Part shown: piece after piece, positions 10,980 through 23,112 of the stretch
Layout of the letters: every line of letters starts with the position of its first letter
Numbering within the stretch: the first letter of the stretch is position 1
Origin: Brugia malayi
Taxonomy: Eukaryota; Nematoda; Chromadorea; Rhabditida; Onchocercidae
Direction of reading: 5' to 3'
Assembly: GCF_000002995.4 (NCBI RefSeq)
Contig: NW_025062478.1
Span: forward strand, 5,680,001-5,744,000
Length of the DNA stretch: 64,000 bases
The notes under the pieces: generated by a model
The model's database searches: none
Seen by the model: only the letters and a program-made list of their open reading frames with translations
Told to the model about the DNA's origin: nothing
Translations under genes and position numbers: made by a program

Positions 10980-13900
10980 TTGAAGGTTTGATTTTTGGAA
11001 AGAAAAGGAAATAACATTGTAGAGATTTCTTTGAGAACTTTCTTAGGTATCCTCCTGTGATTCTATTTAATACAAATGATGCTTATCTTCATCATATGAT
11101 ATGCGTTGTAATTTCTTATTCATTTTGCTACCTATTAATAGAGCTTATTGTCTTTATTGACATGGTGGAGCTGTTACCCTCATATTTCTTCTAGTCTCTG
11201 GAGTAAAAGTCTTTCAAAACGATACAAATGTGAAACATTTAAGTAATATTAGGGGAAAAAGTTTCATTGGATTTAGGAGCTATTTTTGTCGCTAGATGTT
11301 TTCAAAAAATTTTTGCAAAGTCAGAGAAGACTAAGTGCTTATAGCTACTAAATATTGCTTTCTCACTTTATATAAAAAAAAAAATGAGTTTATTAATTTG
11401 GTTGGCGAGTGAGAATTAGGTAGTAAAGGTCAACTATCTTCTTTATCATCTTTTTGAAAGGTGATTTTTTTCTTTGTAACACAGCAGATGTGGGACAGAG
11501 ATGGATGGACGTATATTTTTGTATTCTTGATAGGTGTAACTCTCCTAGCCCAAAAAATTGTCACACACGACTAAGTGTATGGGAGAATATTGTCATAGGT
11601 GCGTTTATTAATTTATGAAATCTTTATTTGTATCAAGAATCAATAGGCTTTATATCAGTTTTTATCAGTAGCAGTTGTCATATAATTCCATTCAAAATAG
11701 AGGCAGTTTTAAAGTTTATTCTTCCTTCATTTTGTGTCTTGTAGTCTCACTTTTTTCTCGGTCTAATATCTCTTCCTCTTCTTATTTGGATAAAGTAAAT
11801 TTTTATCTCCGCCTGTGTCATATTCGGGTTTTCATCTGCAGAGGTCAAGAAGCAGTCAGCAGTACAGCTTATCATCTTCAGTGACTGAAATACATTCTGT
11901 CTTATCATTATGAAAGCGATCATTTCGATCGTAATTGTTGTGGCTTTTGTAATGGTTTTACATTGAGGTCTAAAATGAATTCCGGATCTGTGCTTGCTGA
12001 GCACTCTTGCCGTTAAGTCTATCCGTTAGCTAAATAGATCTGTGTCATTGCTTCAATATATTTCAACTATTTCTCTGCTACATGACCACACTGTCACCAC
12101 TTTTTCTAGCAAGTGAATAAGTTATTTGTTCAAGGAAATTCTGTAAGTACAATCTCAAATATTGTGGGGTTTTAATTTTGTACCTTCTATCTTGCCGGAA
12201 TTAGAAGTTTCGGTTTCAAGATCGGAAAATGGAACACTGTTGCTGTTGTTGCAGTATTTCAACTTCTTTATCACATTCTCTTTCTTCACTTATCGAATAA
12301 CTCTTCTTAAGAGCAGTTATTCGATATTGGAATGATTTATCCTCAGTGAACTTAGGTAGTTTCACTACAGATATACATATAATGGTATCTTTTAGCAGTT
12401 GTTAACTGGCTTGTCATATCATCACCATCTTTCTGTGACCAACATGCTGCACACTTTTTTCATCTAACCTTCCTTATCTACTATTTTATGGATCTGCTTT
12501 TATCATCCATCAGAATCTCTAGTCTCGTTTCTATGTTTCATTTTTAATTTAAGCATATTTTTACTTTTACTGTATCTTCGAGCTGTTGGGAAAGAGGCCG
12601 GAGATAACGCTAAAGAAGGTATAAGTAAAGTAAAATAATTCAATGTCAGGTAGCATCTAAAGAGAAGGTTTTTCTATGTTTTAAGGAATTGCACTTTGTT
12701 TATCACTTGTGTGGAGGAATATGTACAAACTTTAAATATTCTACTATACGCTAAATTACATTCATTCCAGTGTAGTATTTATTTATTTGAAAATTGACTT
12801 CGAGATGTCCCCTTTGCAACTCTGATACATATTTTATTTGTCCGTTTTATGTTTCAGGTCGATAGATCAATCGGTAGCTAAAATAAAAGATTTCTTTTTT
12901 AGTCCAATAAAAAAAATATTTGTTTTCCAAGCGTGTCGGAATGAACACATTCCATGAATTTCGGTTTTTTTTTTTCACTTATCTCTTCTGTTCCGGTTTT
13001 ATTCTTCTGATTTCTGGCTGCAACACATTGATTCTTTTATGACAGGTGTTTACCACGTGTCAATGCATCTCGTGCATTCTTAGTACTTTGAAGGCTTAGT
13101 ATTTTTAAGAGTTGGTTTATCATTTAAAATGGCGATTCCTTCCGTATCTGAATTCTCATCAATATGCTTTCTTTTGTTTAGCTAACTGTATCGATCATTC
13201 TTCGGGGTTTTACGCGAAAGCTGAAATTCTTTCCAATCCAGAAAATTCTCCGATGTCTTATGCACTATTTTCTCTTTGTAAAGAACTCTCAAAGTTCTTT
13301 GTTCACAACACATGCCTCTGGATTAAATATTCTGTTAACCGGACTGGTTTACAGTTGAAATTCGTTTCTCACGAAATGTTTCTTTCCAACTTCTTTTTCT
13401 AAATGACATCAGATTTTGCGGGTTTAGCTACTCTGTGTCTATCATTCAGGTAACTTGTGAGATGCCGAGCTTTGGGTCTTTGAAATGTTTTTTTTAGCAC
13501 TGGAACATCCCAAAATTTACATTTCTAGACCAAAAAAGCCGGATGAACCATTCATCAGGACATATGTCGCTTTTTGAAACCACAATTTTGTGAATTCTCT
13601 TAGGAGTAGATGGAAGAAAAGAAATGGAATTTCTTGTATTTATTCAACAACAGTCAGTTTAATTGAAATTCCCGGACATATTTTTTTTTTTCCTCTGCTG
13701 GAAGTGGAACTCGTGCTTTTACATGTTATGATTTAAGGGTTTTTGTGCTTGTTCGTTCCACTTTTCTCTGGAATTTGAAAAACTAAAAGTTTTAATCACT
13801 TTACAGCTATGAAGTACTAAATTCGTTTGTAGACTGAATGATTTTTTGAAAAAAGAAGTTCCAATGTTTTTTCTTAGTTGTACGTATGTAAATCATGTTG

Positions 13901-16675
13901 GATTATAAATAAGGATAGAAGGTAACTGCAAGTCAATTTCATGAGAAACACTTAGGAAACATTTTCTGTAATAGTTTATCTTTATGGGTATTTATATGAA
14001 TTCAACCAAATATATATGGGCAGTATGTTTTTTAAAATCCTTTTTTCCTTCTTTTTCCACTTCTTTAATATTCCACTAGGAAAAAAATTGCGTAACTTAT
14101 TCTATATTCCGCATAACAGTTACTGTTTCTGTTTTAACGTCACTTTTTTCAAGTATTGTTCCTGCCTAATTTGCATCACCGGAATTTCATGCGTTTGATA
14201 TTTGAATGAATAAAATATGGGAGAAAAGTTGGCAATTGTTTTCATGCATTATTTTGGATGATATCAAGTCTTGTCAGAGATTTCTTTGTCACCATCGGTT
14301 ATACTAAATTGTTCGTATCATTGTCACCGCGTTTTTTCAGGCAGTTTCTATGTCAAGAAATATCTTGTGGATGACCATAATTGGTTGGGTACTTGCAGTA
14401 ATATAGGAAAGTTTTTTCTTTAATTTTAATGTATCTTTTTTCACGTGATGAATGTTTGAACATTAGCATCCATTTGATTTCACACTTGGACCATTAAGGG
14501 ACTTCCTTTAAGGAAGTGGACAAAGAATATATACATCGGCTACTGGCTTCATCTTAATAGCAAGAATTAGTAAATTGGTATTGTATGTTCATCATCTGTC
14601 AAAAGGCTTTTGAATTTGCAGCAAAAATAGCACAATGGCTATTAAGAACAAGATTTTAATCAGGTCGTCAGATCCTGTACAACTGGTTAATATCTGATAT
14701 TACAAAAATATTGGCAGAATATCTGAGAAATGATAAAATACTTGGAATTTGTTACTGTGTATTGTTTCATTACATACCACATGGAAATTTTGGATAACCA
14801 AAATTGTTCGAAAGATACTTCACTGATCTAAACCTGATGGAATTCGGGATCTTAGATCACTTCCTATCTTAAGCTATCTCACTTCGCATATCACAAACAT
14901 CATTTTTTCTTTGCTGATTGTAATTGCTATGCAGATTTGCAAGATATGAATAATACTGCTAAATTATCATTAAGGAAATATTGTATTTACAGATTATTGT
15001 AATACGAAAGATCGATTTCTAAATGAAATTAGAAATATATAGGATACAAATAACACACATGCAATGTCAGTATTGGGTAAAGATTGACTATTTCCTAAAT
15101 GGATTTTAATGAATTATTTGCAAATTATTACTCTGATAGTCCCACGTACAATTTCCTGATAAAATGATAACGACTACTTTCGAAAGTAAATAAGTTGTAG
15201 GTGAATTTGTTTCACAAATTCATCATTTATAGATCTGAAAATATTTGAATTACTATCTGTTACCCTACTTTTTGTTATGAAATATGGCTGAAATGCTTTA
15301 CAAGAGACAGAGTGCTCGGTAAGGCAATGCAAACAGCATCTCATTTTTGTCATCAACGCTGTGAAACGCAGAAGTTGCATAACGCGAAGTATAAACTGTC
15401 GCGTAGCGATAGTGTAGATGACGTAGATTGGTAAGTTGTGTGATGTAGACGTGTTGCGTATTGTAATAGGGATGTGTGTTGTAAGGAAGTCTTTTTGATT
15501 TACACTTTATGAAATCGACAGTCTCGACTTTCTCTCAAGTGGTAATCTGTTTTGTGTATGGAATTAAGAATAAATTATGTTTCTTTCTTCTTGTAATTTT
15601 AGTATGTTTGAGCTCCAATATTACAAAAGGTAAATAACATTATCTACATATAGCACTTGACTAAAACAGTTATTGTAACGATAAGTCATTTGTATATCAA
15701 TTAAGTGTATCAACTATGGCCTTTTTTCATCAAGTTTGCCATCATAATCGTCGAAGTATTCTGTTCTACCCCTGGTTAGAATCTGTCCTGCTTAGTGGCA
15801 AGTTTCTTATATTTGTAAGCAAGTTTCTTATATTTCTTGTATTTATACAGCTTTTTTTATTTGTCATGCTCAGAGTAGAGAGAGAATTAATCCTCTCTGA
15901 ACGATTTATGATTTATGAAAATAGCTAAATTTGCTAAGCAGTGAAATATCATCAGTCCTTTTTATTTTCTTTGCCCTTCAGTTGCTAGAATAAGAGATTG
16001 TCCAGTACAGAATTAACCCAGGATCACCAAGTCTTTTTTTTTAAAGGTCACTAATTATTTGTTACCGGCAGTACTGAACTTTCGGAGATGATTAAGTACA
16101 GCGTAAAAAGATGATGGGATCAATCGCACCACAATTATGCGGAGGGAAATTATGCGATTTGGAATAGTAAAAATACCTGTTCTTTATCATTTGGCTCAGC
16201 TAAAAATAAGAGTAGTCTGATTAGGTGTTTAATAGTTCAAGAAGTACTTGAAAAGCATTAATTTATAACTTATTCACTCTTGTATGTCTGCCAATTTGTT
16301 CAGTTATTAGTTCGATGTTCTAATTTTCATCCTTATTATGATTCGAAATCGACTTTCTTGTCATCGTATTTTCAAATAATTAGGAATTTACTGCACCAAA
16401 TGTTCAAATATTACTTGAATTTGATTGGCTGGCCAAGCACTATTAATTATTAGTTCTCTATGGTGCACTGATATAGCAGATAAAATTATATTCCTGGATT
16501 GTCATTCTAGAGCACTAAATTTTGATTCTGGAGCGCAAGTTTTCTTATGCGATATTTAAATATTGTTAGCCATCTCTGCTTTTATGTTAAGAATATTCAA
16601 AAACTAAGTTGCATAAACGATTTTTCGAGGAAACCGTCGAATCATTCGCTATGAACGTCACTTTTATACTTTTAT
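10980..16675. other. Intergenic region without a supportable gene
   Basis: About 5.7 kb with no gene I can support. It contains many T-rich runs and several short open frames that lack family signal. Possible isolated exons are: a hydrophobic start (MKAIISIVIVVAF, about 11911) and an 11-codon micro-exon at about 12111-12143 followed by a GTAAGT donor; a frame ending VGKEAGDNAKEGISKVK near 12640; and a plus-strand frame ending at a GTAAGTTG donor near 15432. None links convincingly to the others. A long inverted repeat sits at 12291-12326. Confidence 0.5.
12291..12326. repeat. Inverted repeat (hairpin) with bulge
   Basis: The left arm TATCGAATAACTCTT and the right arm AAGAGCAGTTATTCGATA pair over 15 bases with a two-base bulge and a three-base loop. 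The stem is too short for a typical miRNA precursor. It lies in intergenic sequence 5' of Rab1. Confidence 0.6.
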
Positions 16676-16682
16676 CTTTTCA
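16676..16682 (+). promoter_or_regulatory. Likely spliced-leader or 5'UTR splice acceptor of rab-1
   Basis: A TTTTCAG acceptor about 40 bases before the rab-1 start codon. In nematodes, such an acceptor with no matching upstream coding exon is usually a trans-splice site; a 5'UTR intron is the alternative. Confidence 0.5.
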
Positions 16683-16721
16683 GACACACTTATTCCAAAG
16701 GGACTTGTTAAGTGTGAAATC

Positions 16722-19700
16722 ATGGTTTCGATCAATCCCGAATAGTAAGTTTTGGACATCTCTGTTTACAAATTAATTTGACATTATAAAGCAGAATAAT
16801 GCAGTTCATAATTAAATGTGATAAGTTAGTTGTATTGGCACTCATGATTTTTAATGAGAACGTCAAGTTTGATCACGAGCAAGTATTTTACATATAAGCT
16901 TTCTATAAATTGAGAAGGATTAACATCAGTAATGTGAGGATTATATTTTCAGTGATTATCTGTTCAAACTTCTGCTAATTGGTGATTCTGGTGTTGGAAA
17001 GTCATGTTTATTGCTCAGATTTGCTGATGATACTTATACCGAATCATACATTTCAACTATAGGAGTGGATTTCGTTAGTTATTGTTTACTTGAAGTGATT
17101 TAGGCCACATTGTCTCTCACTGATTTCAGTGACACACACTCGCTAATTGTAATGAAAGTAATTCCTTTGCAAAATTTGACTAATAATCGGTCATTTAGTT
17201 TAGTTGGGGCGATATAAATACTCTATTTCCAAATTGACCTTGTAGTTTTGGTTAGATTCATTCAACTTTCCTATTTTTTAACAACTTTGAATCACTGGTT
17301 GAGATAATTGGTTTACCTGTAGCCCATGAAGTAATGAAAATGAAAAATAGAAAAAGAAAATGAAAAGAAAACACTGCAATAAGAAATGGAGGATTTCTTA
17401 TTTGGTTTAAGGAAATTAGGTTCCTTGTCCCGATGTAAAGGTAAAAATGAAGATAACATGATTATTTGTTTATTATGGCGTGAGCAGGAGTATGTCTAGC
17501 AGTCATAAATAATTTTGGCATTTTAAATGCTGTTTAGCATGTTTGCTTGTAGTATATTTTGCTGTTACTAATTTGTTGTATCGTTCGCCTACTGGCATCG
17601 TTTTCAGTGAAGAGTTACATTCTTCAAAATATAAAATTTTATTTTATAGTGCAAGAAAATTTGATATACGTCCAGGGATATTGATATAATGCTTTTTTGT
17701 TTATAACTGCGTGTTGGACATCCGTTCTGATGACATCGTTGAAGAATAATGCCTTTGTTGGATCTAAATTCTATTCACAATTAAATGTAATAAGAACATA
17801 TGTTGACCGAAAGAGTTTTGAAGGAAAGCTATCGTGTTTACATTTGAAAAAACTGGTTTTAGTTTTCTATACCTTTTGCATTTGTTCTATATGAAGTGAA
17901 TTTCATAACTAGAGTTCTTCAATGCTCTTTTCTCAAAGAAACTTCTGTAACACAGTGATATACTCTTTCTTTTTTTTTGTGTGTGTGTGTTGTTACTTTT
18001 TAATTTCTTTTCTGTGTTGAAAATTCTGAACTGTAGTTTTTTTCAGCAAGTTGCAAAGAAAAAAAATGCATGCACGAAGTGTTTCAAATATTTTGAAGTT
18101 TATATTAAAAATTTTTTGCAGAAAATTCGCACTATCGATTTGAATGGAAAAACCATCAAACTACAAATTGTAAGTATTTCACTCTATTGAATTCATAACC
18201 AATTCACCGAAAATTCGTGCAGTGGAATCTCAATATATATTGGTATGAATAATATTTCATCTCAGTGTCTGATCCCAACAAAACGCCTTCCTCAAAATTT
18301 TGTTTGAGTTGGTTAATCTCTCCTGATGAAAATATGAGTTCCAATAACTAAACCTAGAAAGCTCATAAATATATGGCACAGATTATTTACAGTGGGATAC
18401 AGCAGGACAAGAACGATTCCGTACAATTACCTCCAGTTATTATAGAGGCGCTCACGGTATCATCGTTGTATATGACATTACCGATCAGGTTACTTTATTC
18501 AATGTTTATTTTAAAGTTCTTTTAGATTCAGAAAATAACTCAGCACAAATGATCGGTTGTTTAAATTTATCTTTTTCTAAATTAAACGTCCACTTTCATC
18601 CCTACTGCTATCGTTGGAAGCGAAGACCTGTGATAAAGACGTTTTAATGAGATGATCTGTGAATGAGCTTTTCATACACATTTATTACAGGAGTCATTCA
18701 ATAATGTCAAACAGTGGTTACAAGAGATTGATCGGTATGCATGCGAGAATGTCAATAAATTGCTTGTTGGGAATAAGTGTGATTTAATAATCAGAAGGGC
18801 GGTCGAGCATAGCGCTGCTAAGGTTTCTCGTTTTCTTTTGACATTTCACGAAAAATACTGTTGAAGAAACTGACTAGCTAAAAAAAAGCTAAAAAAAATG
18901 AATCGTTATACCTCAGATACAGCATATTCGACATTCAGGTGCTAATATAAGTTTTATATATATATACAGTAATTTATTCTAGTTCAAATTTATTTCAAGG
19001 TGGTAGGTTTTTTGACTTTTGTCTATTTTCGACTATTCATTTGTAATTATTGCTGATAACAACTGTTTGTTTGTAGCACTAGAATTCTATGTTGGCATAT
19101 ATTTAATATTCAAGTTTCTTATTGTTTTAGAGCACTTTTCCCCTTTTGAACAAGGTGCATAAGTTATTGCTTAATACACTTATTCTTAGCATTTGGAAAA
19201 ATTCCAGGTTGCTTCGATCATCATTGAAAGGGGTACATGTAAAATATTTCGAAATTAAAAGCTTTACTCTCTTGTAGAGAGCGTTAAATATTTTCACAAA
19301 ATCTTGAATTTTGACTACAAAACATGTACGTTTTTGAAATTCTAAAAACTACTTATTTTCTTTGACTAGCTCATTAGATCAAATTGCTACGTTAGCATTA
19401 TGCAATGTTTGAAAAAATTCAATATATTTCAACTGCTGATATGCTATAGTCTTTCAACAGTTGATGTTTACTGCATGAAATTCTAACTGTTGATGAAAAG
19501 TCCAATTGTCCGATATGTACAGACATGCCTAAAATAAGATCGATGAAAACTTTTTTGTGTTTATTTTAATACCCCAATTTCCTAAGACTCGTTTGTGACG
19601 AAAATATATTAAAGTCAGTTTTAAAAGTTTTTTTTGGACTGTTTGTGAATGGAAAAGAAATATTACTCTTAAAAACATTGAATAAGATATTTTATTTATT

Positions 19701-20847
19701 AATAATATAAATAAGATGACTGTTTTACAGAGCTATAAAAAATGCGCAAAAATAACGTTTCCTTTAATTAAAATCGCAATTTATCCGAATTGGGAATTAT
19801 CGAGCTGCATTTTTTCTGTTGCTTACTGCATTCCAAGCTTTTCTGTAACTATTCCAACTCAGAAGGCTTTCTGCCTTTTTAACTCAAAAGGCTTTAGGTT
19901 CTGCTTATTGAAAAATATATGAAGTATAATCAATTGTATTATTAATTGTGTAAAATTAGTAATAATTGTATCAAAAGCGCTTGTGAGCCTAGAAAGGTTG
20001 ATTAGCAGGCATTGGTGAGGTAGAGTTTAAAAGAAGTGCAGACGAAAGCAAAAAAAATGGAGGAGTGGAAACGTATCTTATGCTGTGTGAGATTTGCAAA
20101 ACTAATTATGATTTTTTATATGCATTTTTCAAAAGTAATGACTGTGTATTTTCATATAATTGATTTGACTTCAATAAATGAAGTCGAGATTTGATTTTAT
20201 TGTAGGAATATGCTGATCAATTGGGAATTCCGTTTTTGGAAACATCCGCTAAATCATCAACTAATGTTGAACAGGTAGGCTAATTTCTTTTCATCGTATT
20301 TACTACATACTGATTACGCTGAGTATTCAATTATTTGAAATAAATAGAGTGATCTATAAGAAGTCAGTTAATAATGTCGATAATACTTGTCAAAACTGAT
20401 TGACAGTTTAGTTTTTTTTTTTTTTTTTTGTTTTGGGATCAAGCGTTTAGAGTGATATTTTTCCAGTTGTACAACTTTTGACTTTTGAAATGAGTTGAAA
20501 CCATGCATCATTAATACCTGATTTTGAATTTTCGGTATGTAGATTTTCTACTAATGTAGATAGGAACATTTGAAAACTCTAAACTACTGTTAGAAATTTC
20601 TCCTTAATTTTTGGATAAAAAGACCGTTACTTTTCAATTTTTCTTTTCACAGTTTTGTTACTCGTGCTGTATTCTCACATCAATTGTTATTACAAATAAT
20701 ACTATCAGTCAATTTTAGGCCTTTTTAACAATGGCATCTGAAATAAAGAACCGAATGGGTCCAATCCAACAAGTTGGTACAGGCCCATCAGTGCGCATAG
20801 GGGGATCTCAACCTGTGAATGAAAAGAAGAGTGGTGGCTGTTGCTGA
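16722..20847 (+). CDS. rab-1: Rab1 small GTPase
   Basis: Seven exons (16722-16744, 16953-17073, 18122-18169, 18393-18488, 18691-18822, 20206-20274, 20719-20847) give 205 aa, the normal Rab1 length. Rab1 controls ER-to-Golgi vesicle transport and cycles between cytosol and membrane. All GTPase motifs are intact: GDSGVGKS (18-25), switch I with TIGVDF, DTAGQE (66-71), NKCD (124-127) and SAK (154-156). The effector/RabF signature [16 protein letters not shown] and the [11 protein letters not shown] segment are Rab1-specific. The C-terminal GGCC carries the two cysteines for geranylgeranylation. The ATG is about 40 bases after a TTTTCAG acceptor that fits a spliced-leader site. Introns 2 and 5 are long (about 1.0 and 1.4 kb); plus-strand ORFs in them are intronic. 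The sequence looks fully functional. Confidence 0.97.
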
Positions 20848-22190
20848 AAGTTGAAATACATTTCTTCTTTCAGCGATGACTATTATCTATTCCATATATC
20901 TTTTAAACAATCAAAAGATACATTTTTCAACTTTTCGTCCAGAATATTATTTTTATTTTCCTTTTTCTTCGAGCTACTTTTCAGTTTCTACTGTTTTCGT
21001 TAAAAAGACATTTCTTCTTACATTAATTCAGCTGTGATGTGAGTTTTTGTATTTGTTTTTACTTTTCTTCCTGATTGGATTGCTTTTTTTCGGAATTTTC
21101 CTTAGTTTTTCCTGTTGTCGAGACTCGATACTGTCAGCTAATTAAATGTTTATTTAACTTCTATTATTAGAGATAAAAAAAAACTCATGAGATGGCTGTT
21201 TTGGAGGTGAGTTTATCTTGTCATATTTTAATTCCGAAAACACTGGGGGGACGGTTGTTGGAGTGGCTAGTAGCTGGTTTTTAACTGCTTATAAGTTCTA
21301 CTGTCTTCCTAATCAAATTCAATAGTCTTTTAAAGCTTTCTGGAGAGTTTTTACATTGTGATTTGGTGAGAATTATGACGTTTTTCAAGTCACATATCAC
21401 ATATTTTATCGTTTAGAAATGCTGTATTCAGTAGACGGTTCATTAAGAACTCTTTCAATCCCTTTTTTCTGTCTTACCATCTTTTTCCATTCTTATAATG
21501 CGAAAACGAATTTTTAATTATTGTTTACTTTTAAGCATGTTACTGATCCATGATTATAAAAACCAGTTACAGTTCTTGCGAAAAGTATTTACATGTCAAT
21601 TTCTTTCCTACTTTGTGGTCACTAAAAAACAATGTTATCATTGTGGCATGAATGCATTAAAATTATCGTTATTTCATCACATAGTTTCGCAATATCATCG
21701 CTTTCATAAAGAATGGTTTATTTGAAATTTGTTTTTATGGAGTTTTGTTTTCCCAACTTATAAATTCATATTAAAATTTCTGTCTAGCTGAAGTAAATTT
21801 TTTTATATAATTGTACGCATGTTTTCCAAATGCTAACCGCCATTGATTGTATGCTGAAGTCTCATAAGTTTAATCAGTAGTACTATTAAAAGCTCTTGTG
21901 CATAATCCTTTGCTGATTTTTGCAGAAAGTTTATGGTGTTGCATTCAGTGTTTCTTTACAACCGATAAGTTCTTTTTTCCCTGATATACTGAGTAATTAC
22001 GAGAAATTCTTGACATATACGAACTCAAATGCATCATATCAGTTCAATAGTAATAGTAACATTGTTAAGTATATACCACTATGTTAGTTTTTGAAAAAAT
22101 AATTCCATTAAATGGATTATAGTATATTATATACCAGCATTTTTGGTCTGTTATTTTGTTTAGTCTTATTTTAATAACTGAAAGTTCACT
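20848..22190. other. 3' flank of rab-1, no gene seen
   Basis: AT-rich sequence with T runs and short open frames. I find no splice-consistent exon set and no clear AATAAA close to the rab-1 stop. Confidence 0.5.
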
Positions 22191-22196
22191 TTTAGT

Positions 22197-22373
22197 TTAG
22201 TGGAGGGTTCGGTCATGCTTACGACTGGTTGGAAGTTTTTAGACGCAACAGGATTTATAAAAAATTAAATTACTAATCTACAAAGCTGCAACGATGGCTC
22301 CAATTCCAGTTGCCTCATTTCTCTTGAGGGCGGATTTCACCAGTCCCAAATTCCAGGTTTTTGGAATGTCCAT
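22197..22373 (-). CDS. Candidate very small gene (39 aa if spliced)
   Basis: The minus strand from ATG 22373 reads 31 codons (MDIPKTWNLGLVKSALKRNE then ATGIGAIVAAL) to a TAG. If a 57-base GT-AG intron (22225-22281) is removed, the frame continues after VAA as FRKHDRTLH and stops at 22197, giving 39 residues. The sequence is GC-richer than its surroundings and amphipathic, like a small mitochondrial or ribosome-associated subunit, but I do not recognise the family. The plus strand here also has an open frame (MAPIPVASF...), so strand choice is an inference. Confidence 0.3.
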
Positions 22374-22379
22374 TTTTGT

Positions 22380-23112
22380 TGTGATTAGAAAAGATCTACA
22401 AATTTAACAGATGCAACCAACCAAATACAAGAAATACGATACATCTTCAGTTGAATAGCATAAAAAAGAATTTCCGAAGTTTTTCTTAGTAATCCTGAGA
22501 TATTAAAGAATGCCGAAAAAAACAGCTTTTAAATTGGTAAAATGGTGAAGTGAAAGGATGAAAAGGATGTCAGTAATAGTGTGATACTGGAAAGGGGTTG
22601 GAAAATATGGGAAAATGTCACTGATAAAGACTTTGGATTTAGATATATCAAGGAAAAAAGTGAATAGTAGTGCGGGAATTTACTTGAAAACAGGAAATTG
22701 ACGATTTTTTCTTTTCATTTACTTTTTCCTTTCACTATCTTAATATTCAAAGTAGAAAGAAGGCGGAAGGGCGAAGCGGAAACTAGATAAAGTGCGGGTC
22801 GTGATAGTTGAGATGGTATTCATTAATTTTTTTTGGATTTCGGAATGTTTGGTAAAGTCTTATTTTTAAGAATATAATATAAGCGATGATCCAAATTTAT
22901 TCTTCGCAAAATCCGTGGTGATATGATTTACACTTCGTACTACCATAAATGTCATAATAATAGCAAGGGTTGGCTGTTATGATATGTATTGCAAATTATT
23001 TCTAACAGATATTCATTCTTTTCGAGAAAGTAAATCTTTCCAAATTTATTATTATTATTATTATTCTATCAATCAAGGAAAAAAATAATTTGTCATTGAA
23101 CGGTGCGTATAG
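22380..23112. other. Intergenic region 5' of the VWA gene
   Basis: AT-rich sequence with no recognised gene; it includes an ATT trinucleotide run at about 23045-23063. It presumably holds the promoter of the VWA-domain gene. Confidence 0.5.

Noticed and set aside
11747..12004. Minus-strand ORF of 85 codons
   Set aside because: The C-terminal part looks basic and protein-like, but there is no consistent splice partner or start context.
13112..13402. 96-codon plus-strand ORF (MVYHLKWRF...)
   Set aside because: Aromatic-rich sequence typical of AT-rich intergenic DNA; no splice signals, no recognisable domain.
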